A stretch of 64,000 nucleotides of DNA from the NCBI GenBank assembly GCA_950097015.1, contig CATNEN010000025.1:8606501-8670500 (forward strand), written 5' to 3'. Both the position numbers and the translations under genes were made by a program. The stretch is from Macrostomum hystrix (lineage: Eukaryota > Platyhelminthes > Macrostomidae). How positions within the stretch are numbered: position 1 is the stretch's first letter; each line of letters opens with the position of its first letter. Shown piece after piece: positions 24,225-34,896 of this stretch. The notes beneath the pieces were generated by a model, which had not been told where the DNA came from, ran no database searches, and saw only the letters and a program-made list of their open reading frames with translations.

Positions 24225-25094
24225 ATGGCAGATAAAAAGACGGACGCTGGCGCGGCTGCGGCAGCGAACAAGGCGGACGACAAGACGCGGACGGCGGACG
24301 ACAAGACGCGGACGGCGAACGACAAGACGCAACCTCCGCCCGCGCAGAAGAAAGACGAGCTGAAAGAAGACGAGAACGAAGACGAAGACGAAGAAGACGA
24401 GGACGAGGAAGAAGATGAGAAAAAGCCGGAGCCAGCCAAGCCAGCCGAGGACGATGAGGATGAGGACGAAGACGAGGACGAAGAAGAAGACGAAGATGAA
24501 GAAGAAGAGGAGAAGAAGCCGGCGGCTACTGCCACTGCCAAAGATGACGATGACGAAGAGGATGATGAAGACGAGGATGAGGACGAAGAGGAGCCGGCTA
24601 AGCCTGTGCCGGCTGCGGCTGAAGACGATGATGAAGATGAAGATGAAGACGAAGATGATGAAGAAGAGGAGAAAACGCCACCGAAGGTCCCAGCTAAGGT
24701 TGAGGATGAAGACGATGAAGAAGAAGAAGAAGAAGAAGAAGACGATGACGAAGAAGAGGAAGTGAAAGCCCCGCCAGTCCAACCAGATGACGAAGATGAC
24801 GAAGACGAGGATGAAGAAGAAGATGATGAAGATGGTGATGAAGAGGAGGAGAGCTCAGATGGTTTGGACGCGCTTGACAAGATGGCAGCGGACATGAAGA
24901 AGTGGCTGGCAGATTCCGGAGTTGAGCTGGACGTCGAGGAGACGGAGAGCATGCTGGCCGGCTCTATGGACGTGGACAAGTTCACCGAGGGCATGTCGGA
25001 TGAGGACAAGGCAATCGTGAATCAGGAGATCGAAGAGATGAAGTCCATGTCGCTGCAGCAGATCATGGACCGGCTTGTTTCCGGGGCGGCGTGA
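24225..25094 (+). CDS. very acidic low-complexity protein, unrecognised
   Basis: The single-exon frame encodes 289 residues. After a short Ala/Lys/Asp-rich start (MADKKTDAG) with a twice-repeated DDKTRTA motif, residues about 40-215 are nearly all Asp and Glu, broken by four Lys/Pro/Ala linkers (KKPEPAKPAE, KKPAATATA, EEPAKPVPAAA, KTPPKVPAK). The last 75 residues are different: a mixed, probably helical domain rich in Asp, Met and Leu (DALDKMAADMKKWLADSG, MSDEDKAIVNQEI, LQQIMDRLVSG). The ordered C-terminus and in-frame ATG argue that it is real and not a GA-rich repeat artefact. Acidic tracts of this type occur in histone-binding, nucleolar and calcium-buffering proteins. I cannot assign a family. 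Confidence 0.7.
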   Translation: MADKKTDAGAAAAANKADDKTRTADDKTRTANDKTQPPPAQKKDELKEDENEDEDEEDEDEEEDEKKPEPAKPAEDDEDEDEDEDEEEDEDEEEEEKKPAATATAKDDDDEEDDEDEDEDEEEPAKPVPAAAEDDDEDEDEDEDDEEEEKTPPKVPAKVEDEDDEEEEEEEEDDDEEEEVKAPPVQPDDEDDEDEDEEEDDEDGDEEEESSDGLDALDKMAADMKKWLADSGVELDVEETESMLAGSMDVDKFTEGMSDEDKAIVNQEIEEMKSMSLQQIMDRLVSGAA

Positions 25095-26039
25095 TCCTCC
25101 GTGTAAACTTTTTATGTTTTTCGGACGTTTTTCTGAAGTATCCAATGCTAGACTTTTTGTCTAGCGCAGAATTCAATGTGTCTCAACTTTTTTCTCATTA
25201 CCGGCTTCTTCTATCTTGAGAATTACTTTCGACCGTGTCCGACGTTCGAAAACACTGCTGACCTACGTGTATACTATGGTAAATGGGCACGGATTGGGTT
25301 GTATGGGTTGACGCTAACGCATTTTTAATGGCTTCTATCGATGTTTGTTTATCTAGACTTGAACTTCTTAATGCCCGATGAGTTGCATAAATTTTCGGTA
25401 TGCCTGTCTGTTTCAACGAAATGTTTTTTATATGCCATGAAATGTATCCTGGATATCGTGCAGGAATATACTAAGTGCGCAGAGAACTAGACGACAGTGC
25501 TGTATTCAAAGATCTCCGATGCGGTACTACAGACTTTGTTTATTATCTTTTTAGATGAGGAATTAAACCTGCTATATTCGCCTATATTCGCGTACTCAGC
25601 GACTATTTCAAGCCAATCACTATAAGCTTGAATTACAGCGGCTGTTCACCAGCTGGTCCCCCAAATCTTATACAAGTCCCGGAAAAACGCTGGCAACTCT
25701 CACAGATCCGCATGGTTCTCGCAGCCCCATAACTACCTTCAAGGCTGGCGTTTACCTTAGATCCCTTCCCTGGGATCAAGCCGACGCGACCTGCAGGGAC
25801 TACACGTCGGGTGACACGCCAAATAAACGGGACTTCACATGCCATCAAACTTCAAACTTGTATTCTGAACCCGCTCATGAAGTACGCGGCAATTTGATCT
25901 AGTCGAGCATGACACGTCTAAATCAAGCAAAGCGAATTTTTATGCTGAGCTTCAAGCATAAGCTCAATATGAATTTAGATTCATATTGAATCTAACCTCT
26001 GGCCCCTTGTCCATTGCAACATCTACTCTAACCTGTCTC
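25095..26039. other. 3' flank of the acidic gene and spacer
   Basis: No gene seen. The last bases (from about 25997, ggccccttgtccattg) resemble the left part of the hAT-type MITE at 30865 and lead straight into the 16-bp array. Confidence 0.5.
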
Positions 26040-26875
26040 ATCTGTCAAATATATTATCCGCTATCACATCCTTCCGCTCTGTCGTCTCCCCGCTATATCA
26101 TCTCTCCGCTGTCTCATCTCTCCTCTGTATCATCTCTCCGCTGTCTCATCTCTCCTCTGTATCATCTCTCCGCTGTTTCATTTCTCCCCCTGTCTAATAT
26201 CTCGCTTGTCTTATTTCTCTACTTATCTCTCATCTCTCCGCTGTCTCATCTCTCCGCTGTCTCATCTCTCCGCTGTCTCATCTCTCCGCTGTCTCATCTC
26301 TCCGCTGTCTAATCTCTCCGCTGTCTCATCTCTCCGCTGTCTCATCTCTCCGCTGTCTCATCTCTCCGCTGTCTCATCTCTCCGCTGTCTCATCTCTCCG
26401 CTGTCTCATCTCTCCGCTGTCTCATCTCTCCGCTGTCTCATCTCTCCTCTGTATCATCTCTCCGCTGTCTCATACTCCTCTGTATCATCTCTCCGCTGTC
26501 TCATCTCTCCTCTGTATCATCTCTCCGCTGTCTCATCTCTCCTCTGTATCATCTCTCCGCTGTCTCATCTCTCCGCTGTTTCATTTCTCCCCCTGTCTAA
26601 TATCTCGCTTGTCTTATTTCTCTACTTATCTCTCATCTCTCCGCTGTCTCATCTCTCCGCTGTCTCATCTCTCCGCTATTTTATCTCTTCGCTGTCTCAT
26701 CTCTCCGCTATATCATCTCTCCGCTGTCTCATCTCTCCGCTGTCTCATCTCTCCCCGTGTCTCATATCTCGCTTGTCTTATTTCTCTACTTATCTCTCAT
26801 ATCTCCGCTTTCTTATCTCTCAGCTGTCTCACCTCTAATGTGTCTCATCTGTCCTCTATCTCATATCTCCAGTAA
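26040..26875. repeat. 16-bp tandem array derived from a MITE interior
   Basis: The unit is ATCTCTCCGCTGTCTC, about 50 copies. A variant block (ttcatttctccccctgtcta ... ctcgcttgtc) appears near 26175, 26575 and in part near 26755, so the array has grown by larger duplications. Both flanks match the flanks of the shorter repeat run inside the MITE at 30865-31171. Confidence 0.92.
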
Positions 26876-26949
26876 AGTACTTATAACGGAATCAAAATTT
26901 CATATTCTATGCGGCCAGCTTTCGTCTTTTGTGTGGGCCTCAGGGCAGT

Positions 26950-28468
26950 GGCTTTTTATTTAGCTTTAATTATGCTTTCAATGAAGTCCACAAAACTTTC
27001 TGTTAACTCTGTGCTTTCCTGTGTCATTAAATACACAATTTCGTCATCAGCTGTTAAGCTTTCGAAATTTCGAACAGTACCTGCCACTTTCTCTATGAAT
27101 TTATTTCTAATTGGAACATAAACGGACCAATCGCATCTAAAGAGAATATGAGTTTCGTTCCCTACCTCGACTCTACATTTTGGACATGTTCTGTTTTCAT
27201 AGGCGATTTTCGGTCTTACAGTGCGCAATGTCTCACAGGCCAGTTTGTGGTTTCCTAGACGAAATCGGGACATTGTGCGCCTTTGTTGTGGGTTAGAGAT
27301 TATTGTTAGGTACTTTTCTCGGGAGAAATCTTTCTTAAACGTGTAATGGAAGTGGCTGAGCTTGGCTGATTTTCCCATCCTCTGAGTCCAGTGCCTTCGA
27401 AACTCTGACTCAAAGTTCTCTCTGTGCGTTTTGATGGACTTTGTTTTTCTAGTCTGTTGACAATTCCGCATTACTTCACTATTCATTTTTTCCCCAATGC
27501 CAACATCACTGTATTCTGTATCTGCCACCAATTTCGCGATGATGGAGTCTGGTCGGCTCCGAACTGAGGACCAGTATTGAAGGCTTCTTTTTTGAATACT
27601 ATATAATAGTGGTAGTCTTCCTAATTCGGACCGAGCACCATTGCTGTCAGTGTTTGGACTAACTTGCAGAATCGACTTGCAGATTCTAGAATTAATTCTC
27701 TCTATAAGGTTCCGATCTCGAGTACCCAGTTTCCAGGAGACAAAAGCTCCCCAGGTCTCTGATGCATAGAGAACTATGCTTTCAATCATAGTTGTGCTAA
27801 ACAAGATGAGCTGTTTGTGTTTTACTCTCTGAAATCCCGCCAACTTTCTCAGAAGCATTATTGGATATCCACTTTTTTTACCTAGTTCTATGGCATGAGT
27901 ATCTATTGTTCCCTTCACGTTCATGTGAAACCCAAGATATTTCCACTGCTGTACGGGTTCAACCAGTTGACCATGTAAAGACAGTCTATGTGTTGCCCTT
28001 GAGTGGAGATTGCAGCTCAGAAGCTTTGTCTTCTCAGTGTTTATTTCTAATTTATGAGTATTGCAAATTCTGCTACTTTGTCGAGGCCTTTTTGTAATTC
28101 TGTCAGGTCTTCACCAAAAATGGCTACATCGTCACAATAAAGCAGGTTGTTTACTTCTTCATTCAAAATGGAGGTATGGCTTTGAAATGAGTTTTTTAGA
28201 ATTGTGCTTAGCGGGTCGATGTATAGGGTGAATAGCAGTGGAGATAGGGGGCATCCTTGCCTGACGCCATTAGTGATTCGACACGCCTCAGTAGCTGTGC
28301 TTTCTGACACCTTGAGGTGAAATTTCGCGCTTGAGTACATATTCTCTATGGTTCTTATTATTGCTGGGTTCACGCCCAACTGCTTTAATCGTGGGACTAG
28401 GGTTGGGTGGTGAACCATGTCAAAGGCGTTTTTTAAATCAAAGAAAACTAAATGGAAAGGTCTTTTCT
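26950..28468 (-). mobile_element. non-LTR retrotransposon (LINE) fragment, 3' half, frameshifted
   Basis: Read on the minus strand from about 28468, the fragment opens with reverse-transcriptase motif A (FFDLKNAFDMVHH). It continues with NGVRQGCPLSPLLFTLYIDP and the catalytic box LLYCDDVAIFG. A frameshift near 28055-28065 ends that frame, and the reading resumes in another frame through the thumb (27924 down to 26956), with a C-terminal zinc-finger-like CPKC...H....C (TCPKCRVEVGNETHILFRC). It is cut at the 5' side, where sequence runs into an AT-rich TATAC/ATAC repeat. It is a dead, 5'-truncated copy. The clade is not assigned. Confidence 0.88.
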
Positions 28469-29921
28469 TTTTCTTCTTTTATACATATACTATGCATATA
28501 CTTCATATACTATGCATAATATACTATGTATATAGTATATGTGGGAAACACTACATCTTTCGATTCACACATACAAATTTTCTCGCTCTATTTGGCAAAT
28601 GTGCTAGCAAAGTTGAAACATTTTCGTTCATTTCGAACAGTTTATAGAAGCGCCCAGTCTGAAGTGCAGTCAGTTCCGACAAACAAGCATTCGAAAATGA
28701 CACTGCAAACGAAACAAAATCCCTCTTGAAAAAAACGAAAACTTGCATTCAATTCAAAAAGTTCTTCTAGTTGTCCTTGTTCTCAAATCGCCAAGCTTAC
28801 TTTGAAAAAATATAAATTAGGAATATAAATAAGCAGCATGAAACTGAATGCATTTTGTTTCTATCTGACAAATTAATGGAGTAAGTGTATCAAAAAGCCT
28901 GCTTCATTTGCTGTTTTTGTTTAAATCGCGAGCAACAGTTTTAAATCTGGATTGAAACCTGTCGGGACTTTTACGAAACACTTTTCCGAATTCAACCAAA
29001 TAAACATAAAATAAAATTGACGAAACAGGCTGCTTCCCTGAGCCATCCTACCAACGTTGTACCTATCTCGGGAAAGCTACATACATCCAAGTTATCCAAC
29101 TCAGCCAGCTCTTCCGAGTGCATAACAATGGCCTCCCCAGTCACGCACCAGCCTCGCTAGCACTCTGAATCGGCTCTGAGTGCCATTTTTGCATTCACAA
29201 ACATTAAAATTAAAGTAGGGCTAATCTGAACTTAAAAAGTGCTAGACGACCGATAAAATGAATTCTTTACACTCCACATGAATCAATTCGGAAGCTGTCT
29301 TGACCTAATAATCCCTGCTAATGATTTAGAACAGCTTTTCTTGTTCAAGTGTGTCATATCTTAACTTATCTGGTGTTTACTTTGTTCTAAATGGATAGCT
29401 ATTGCCAATGGAGCATTTTCCAGTTTTGTGTTGTATACTAGTTTAGGCCTCTATGACTATGCTATGATATGATTTATTGCTCATGGTCACTTAAAAATAC
29501 AAATTACAGTATAGGCCTATAGGTGACTGGGTGGTCAGGGACTCAAGGCCAAAAACTTGGTCAGCTAGGTGCCAGGCATGACCTAAACTAGGCCTATTTA
29601 TATTCTCTATGACTATTGCCTCTTTCTACCTCTTTGAATGGCTACATAAGGGCCTAGTTTTATTGTAATTCTTTAGACTAAATAGATAGAACATAAGTTC
29701 ACAACTTCAAAAGTAAGATACTAAAATAAAGAGTACATTGTTAGTTGTAGGCCTAATGTTCTTTCATACCAATCAGATAAAAGGTCTTTGGCAAAGCTTT
29801 CTATAATAATAATTTCTATAATAAGCTATCATAGGCCTAATGCTAACTAAGCTAATGGCCTTGAGAAAATGATAGGCCAAGTTTAGTTTTTTGTGTAGCA
29901 TAGTTTTTTGTCAGTTTTTTA
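28469..29921. other. AT-rich intergenic DNA with frequent AGGCCT
   Basis: No gene seen. It begins with an AT-rich, partly palindromic repeat (about 28475-28545). From 29440 on, the palindrome TAGGCCTA or AGGCCT occurs unusually often. Confidence 0.5.
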
Positions 29922-30251
29922 GCTTAGAAACTTTGTCTAACTAAGACACTTATTCTGACAGTTAATGTGTTATACATTACCTGTCGTAATATTCAGACAG
30001 TTATTCTGACTTGAAAGTCAGTTAGTTTAAATACATGCTCAGATAGTTATTCCAACTTGAAATTACATGCATACATCTAATGAGCTCTCAGACAGTTATT
30101 CCAACAGTTAATTTTGAGTTGGAATAACTGTCTGAGAGTTCATTAGATATATGCATGTAGGATGTCGGAATATTCTGACAGGTAATGTATAACACAAGTT
30201 AACTCTTGGAATAAGTGTCGGAATATTCTTAGTTTGACAAAGTTTCTAAGC
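29922..30251. mobile_element. foldback (palindromic) element
   Basis: About 330 bases form an imperfect inverted repeat. The outer ends are GCTTAGAAACTTTGTC and its complement. The inner arms, 30065-30105 and 30118-30158, pair over 41 positions with two mismatches around a 12-base loop, and the innermost 21 pairs are perfect. No coding capacity and no clear target-site duplication were found. Confidence 0.75.
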
Positions 30252-30864
30252 AGTTGTTTATATAATATTGATAATATACACTAGGCCTATATTTAAATAT
30301 TGTATAGTGGCACTCATACTGGGTTTCAACATACTAACAGTATGTTGTAGCAATATGTAGTAGCAATAATGTATGTTAGTGTGCACCCCTACCCTAAAAG
30401 CAAGAAGCCAAATGACAAAGGCTTATAGCAAAGCAAGCATGGGGAGGCTGCATAAACCCCTCAAAGATATATACAATCTATTTGTATTTAAGAGGCATAA
30501 AACTGGTAGAATATAAAATGTAAGTAAAACAAAAAACTCAATATAGTACACTGACAGAGGCCTCACATTAGCCTACCCTAGCACATACATGCGCAACCTC
30601 CCAAATCTTAGCCGGCTGTGTGACTTAGTTTTTGCTCTCATTTGCGACTTAGTTCGTTTCATTGCTCTATTTACGACTTAGTTTGCTCTCATTTGCTCTC
30701 TTTTTCTGTCCCCTTTTTCCTTTTCTTCACGCTTTCCTTATTTTGTCCCTTGGTCCCCCCTTTGTTTTTTTTGCGCTTGGTTGATTGGTTTTTGCGACTT
30801 ACCTTGCTTGGCCCTCATTTCACCCGGCCGGGTCAGCTAGGTGTTGCGCATGTATGCCTTAGCA
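30252..30864. other. spacer between the foldback element and the MITE
   Basis: No gene seen. The right part has pyrimidine-rich runs. Confidence 0.5.
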
Positions 30865-31171
30865 CAGGGGTCGGCAAACTCTGGCCCACAGGCCAGATGT
30901 GGCCCTCGAAGCTCCTAAATCCAGCCCATTGCCCCTTCTAACATCTACAGTGTCCTGTTTCATATCTCCCGTGTCTAATCTCTCCTCTGTCTAATCTCTG
31001 CCGTGTCTCATTGCTCTCGTGTCTCATCTCTCCTGTGTCTAATCTCTCCCCTGTCTTATCTCTCCCGTGTCTAATCTCTCCCCTATCTCATATTTATACA
31101 TACAATGCGGCCCGCTGTTGTCTTTTAGGTTCTCTCTTTGGCCCGCCAGCAAATAAGTTTGCCTACCCCTG
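30865..31171. mobile_element. hAT-type MITE with internal 16-bp repeats
   Basis: The element is 307 bp with terminal inverted repeats CAGGGGTCGGCAAACT (left) and, read in complement at the right, CAGGGGTAGGCAAACT: 15 of 16 match. The flanks are CCTTAGCA (30857-30864) and CCCTAGCA (31172-31179), an 8-bp target-site duplication with one change. CAGGGG ends and an 8-bp duplication are typical of the hAT superfamily. The interior holds about eight degenerate copies of a 16-bp unit (atctctcccgtgtcta). There is no transposase, so it is non-autonomous. Confidence 0.88.
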
Positions 31172-31179
31172 CCCTAGCA

Positions 31180-32437
31180 CCTCAAATAACCAACTTAAAT
31201 AAACAGGCCCACCACCCAAAAGCAGGGAGGGGTAAGACAAGACCAGGTGCAGGGTGTGCATAAATGTTGGTTAGCTAGCAATGACTAGGTCATTGGTCAT
31301 GTATCCAATTCCAGCTTTTTATTTTGGATAGGGCTAAATATTTAGGTAGTCCATGGTCAGGAAAGTGCAGCATGTGCACTGAAACAAAACATATCTGGAT
31401 TGTTTTGGCTGTGTGCCATGTTCCATATGACAAAGCACCAAAGAAAATATGAGTGCCAAAATAGCACCTATGTGCAAAAATTACTTGTGTTCATAAGTTT
31501 AATTTTAGCTGTATGCTTTCTACATATTCAGTTTTGAAGCAAGAAAAAATGATAAATTGCACTTTTGTAAAAAAACATCCTTATTTTAATTGTATGTACA
31601 AAATTTTAATAATGTTTTTTTGCAACAATCCTTTTTTCTTATAGTATATTTTGTGTTAGAGGTATATGTGCAGAATAGTGCAAGTTTCCAACCAAAATAT
31701 TTAGTATCTTGAAAAAGTCAGAAATTTTCAAGAAATTTGACAGAAATTTGAGATGAACCATGTATGCCATATTGTCCCATATAGCTGGTAAAATGTTATT
31801 GTGTGCCAAGTGAGCACTGTGTTTGCAAAAAATATTTGTGTATTGAAATATTAGGTAAAATTGACCACTTAACTGACTGGCAGGCAGCTTAGAAAGCAGA
31901 TGGCTTTTTTAGAAGTATCAAAATTTTAGGTGATCAAAATCACAAATTTTTTTGCCTCTTAGCCCTTGCAGATCCATCCAAATGCTATCAAGATAAAAAT
32001 GCTATGTCACAATTGTTGTATGTGAGGCAGCGTGGCCAACTGAAGAACAGAGCACTGGGTTAGAGGGTTGGAACACACGCGAGCCCTCCAAAGGCCTGTG
32101 CGCACTAATATATATTTTAGCCAGTCAGAGTAAACAACAACCCCCCGTCCCGGCCTAGACCGGTTCGGATGGACCGACCCCCCCAGCCAATCAAAACGCG
32201 CCACGCGCACTCTAAGGCGGCATGCAAACCGCATACACAACAACAATGTGTACTTCAGAGCTGGGGTGCAAACAAGGGGAAAGGCCCCACCACTAGCAGA
32301 ACCCGGGATGCTTAAAATAGCTTGTAAACCATCAAGAAAGTGCCTTTAGTGTTAGTAGTGGCATAAAGACTTTAGTGGACTTGCCCAATGAGCTTGCCAA
32401 CAGCAGGTTACCCATTCACAGCCTGATTTTCTTGCAG
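31180..32437. other. region upstream of the basic-protein exons
   Basis: No gene recognised. It probably includes an intron and earlier exons of the gene whose last two exons follow, but I could not place a start codon that joins in phase. 32100-32260 is GC-richer. Confidence 0.4.
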
Positions 32438-34082
32438 GCTCCGCCTAAGCGTGAGGCAAAGCAAGCAGCTCTTGGCCGTCTTGGTGTCTCAGTCTCAGCT
32501 GGTGGCACCGGAGCCATTGGCAAAGCAAACAGCAGTCATGCCTCGAAGCGCTCATTGGCATCAGCAGTGTCATCGGCAACAGATCAGAACAAGCGCCGAT
32601 TGTCCAGTCGGAAGGCTGCAGCTGAAGCCATTGCCGCCCTGGCCCCAGCATCAGTAGGTCAAAAGCGCAACAGACAGTCAGCGCCCCCGGCAGCGACAAC
32701 CAACGCTGCTGCAGCCTCAGGCACCGTCATCGACGTTCAAACGAAGAGAATCGGTGTGTTTAAAATTTTTCCCAACATCCCCACTTGAAAATTTATATAG
32801 AATTCTTAGCTTCAGGATGGGAAACATAGGGGATTCCAAACATTCAGGACAGGGGTGGTAGAGGATTCTTAGATTTATGATACGGAAGGTAGGAGATTCC
32901 CAGCTTCAGAATAAGAGAAAGGTAGGGGATTCCCAGCTTTAGGATGGGGAAGGTAGGAGATTCACAGCTTCAGAATAAGGGAAAGGTAGGAGATTCCCAG
33001 CTTTAGGATGGGGAAGTTAGGGGATTCCCAGATTCAGGATGGGGAAGGTAGGGGATTCCCAGCTTTAGGATGGGGAAGGTAGGGGATTCCCAGCTTTAGG
33101 ATGGGGAAGGTAGGAGATTCCCAGCTTTAGGATGGGGAAGGTAGGGGATTCCCAGCTTTAGGATGGGGAAGGTAGGGGATTCCCAGATTCAGGATGGGGA
33201 AGGTAGGGGATTCCCAGCTTTAGGATGGGGAAGGTAGGAGATTCCCAGCTTCAGAATAAGTGAAAGGTAGGATATTCCCAGCTTTAGGATGGGGAAGGTA
33301 GGGGATTCCCAGATTCAGGATGGGGAAGGTAGGGGATTCCCAGCTTAAGAATAAGGGAAAGTTTGGGGGATTCCAGCTTCAGGATGGGGAAGGTAGGGGG
33401 TTCACAGCTTCAGAATAAGGGAGAGGTGGGGGTTCCCAGCTTCAGGATGGGGAAGTTAGGGGATTCCCAGATTCGGGATGTGAGTCCACAGGACTGTTGT
33501 GACTTATTACTGATCAATGTATGAATTGCTTTCGCAGCTTCGAAAAAGGAGCAGCAGCAGCAGCAGACACAAGCTCTGAAGAAGCAGAAGAAATCTGAGC
33601 CGGCGGTCACCCCGAAGCGCCAGCCGCCGTCTCCAGTTGAGAAACAGCGCAGCCGCAGTCGGCAGAAAAAAACGCCCTCTGCAGAGCCGTTGGACCCATT
33701 CGACATCAGCGGTCTGGACGGCGACTTGGCGGCGAAGTCGGCCAGACGACAGAAGCAGAAGCCGACCATGGCAGCAGCGTCGGCTCCGTCAACTGCAGCC
33801 AGCGGTAGCCACGGAGGCAGCTCGCGTCAGCTGCTGCTGTGCCACCGGCACGCCTACCAGTTCTTCACTCCGTCGCGGCCGCGGCAGCACATTGGCGGCT
33901 CTCAACTTCGCCAAAAGAGCAAAGCCAAGGATAGCCGATCTTCAACTACTGGCAGCGGCGGAGATGTCGCCAATAACGACGACGTGGACTTGGATGCCGA
34001 AGTGGATGTTGAAGCGAATGCGGATGCATCGCCAAGGTTTGATCGTCGACAGCGGTCGACGGCGGCTGCTGCGACTTCTTAG
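32438..34082 (+). CDS. basic, disordered, unrecognised protein; last two exons
   Basis: Exons are 32438-32753 (acceptor ttttcttgcag, donor CG/GTGTGT) and 33538-34082 (acceptor tgctttcgcag). Phase 1 joins them without a stop, giving about 286 residues before TAG at 34080. The 5' end is missing, because the frame before 32438 has no ATG. The first exon is rich in Ala, Lys, Arg and Ser (PPKREAKQAALGRLG, NKRRLSSRKAAAE). The second has a Gln run, Lys/Arg clusters fit for nuclear import (KKQKKSE, KSARRQKQKP), a more ordered patch LLLCHRHAYQFFTPSRP and an acidic stretch DVDLDAEVDVEANAD. A nuclear role is possible, but I recognise no family. The intron is filled by a 31-bp minisatellite. Confidence 0.65.
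32810..33480. repeat. 31-bp minisatellite inside an intron
   Basis: About 21 copies of a 31-bp unit built from GGGGATTCCCAGCTT and AGGATGGGGAAGGTA, with a second form that has AGAATAAGGGAAAGG in the second half. It fills nearly all of the intron 32754-33537 of the basic-protein gene. Confidence 0.9.
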
Positions 34083-34896
34083 AACATGTTGAACAAGTTT
34101 TCTAGATTTTGTTTCGGACATTTTTTTGTAAAAAAAATGAAATAATTTGTCTCTGCTGGTGCTTTAGACTTGTCTGTGCTGTCAAATTCCACATTTTCGT
34201 ATTCAGCCGAACCTAGAAGGCTTGCTCATTTGAAAATAGCTGTTCGATCATCGGGCTTTTGTAACCACGAGACTGGAGTTAGGAAACACTGTACCACATA
34301 CTTCATGCCATGCTTTTTACACATATTCCTGTTCCGTTTTTCATGGATCTACTTTGTGTACTTTTTAGTCTCAACTAGCGCGACTGAATATTGCGAGTAA
34401 ATTCGGCGATTTGTAAATAATCTGCATTTTTCTCTAGTTTTAACGCTTTGTCAACGATCTTTTTTAAAACAAACGATTTTAGAAAAATACATAAAATAAT
34501 GGTGTTAAATTTTTGCGACAAACGATTTGACTTCTGCCTGTCCTGTGAAGCATTATTATTCTCGTAGCTAAATTCCTTGATCAAGGCAATTCAAAAAGGC
34601 GACGAATTATCATTGTTTCTCTTTTAGCTATTTCGTTTGATCTTATAGTGACAGCAGCAGGAGGTGCTAGACTCGAACCCGCAGCGTACGTACAATATAT
34701 AATAGGACATTTTGATATTTATTTTCAATTAATTTACCCATGCAGCTTTAGAGAATTCAGTCTAGAAAAAAGTTGCGTTATTACTAAGAAAAAACAATTG
34801 TATACTTTTCCGAAATATATCGTAGCTATTAAGTTTAGAGTTGAGTTCTTCTTGGGAAACACGCATCATATACTACTTAGCCGAGCTCAGTAGCAT
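34083..34896. other. convergent 3' flanks of two genes
   Basis: This AT-rich DNA separates the ends of the plus-strand basic-protein gene and the minus-strand arginine-rich gene. TTTATT at 34718-34723 reads AATAAA on the minus strand, 174 bases after the arginine-rich gene's stop, and is its likely poly(A) signal. Confidence 0.55.

Noticed and set aside
24083-25009. Minus-strand frame with a poly-Ser tract opposite the acidic gene
   Set aside because: It is the antisense of GA-rich Asp/Glu codons. The plus strand has an ATG, an upstream acceptor and an ordered C-terminus.
34650-34690. Minus-strand GGGTTCGAGTC resembling a tRNA B box
   Set aside because: Only this short piece is tRNA-like; no A box or cloverleaf is visible. 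It may be a SINE scrap.
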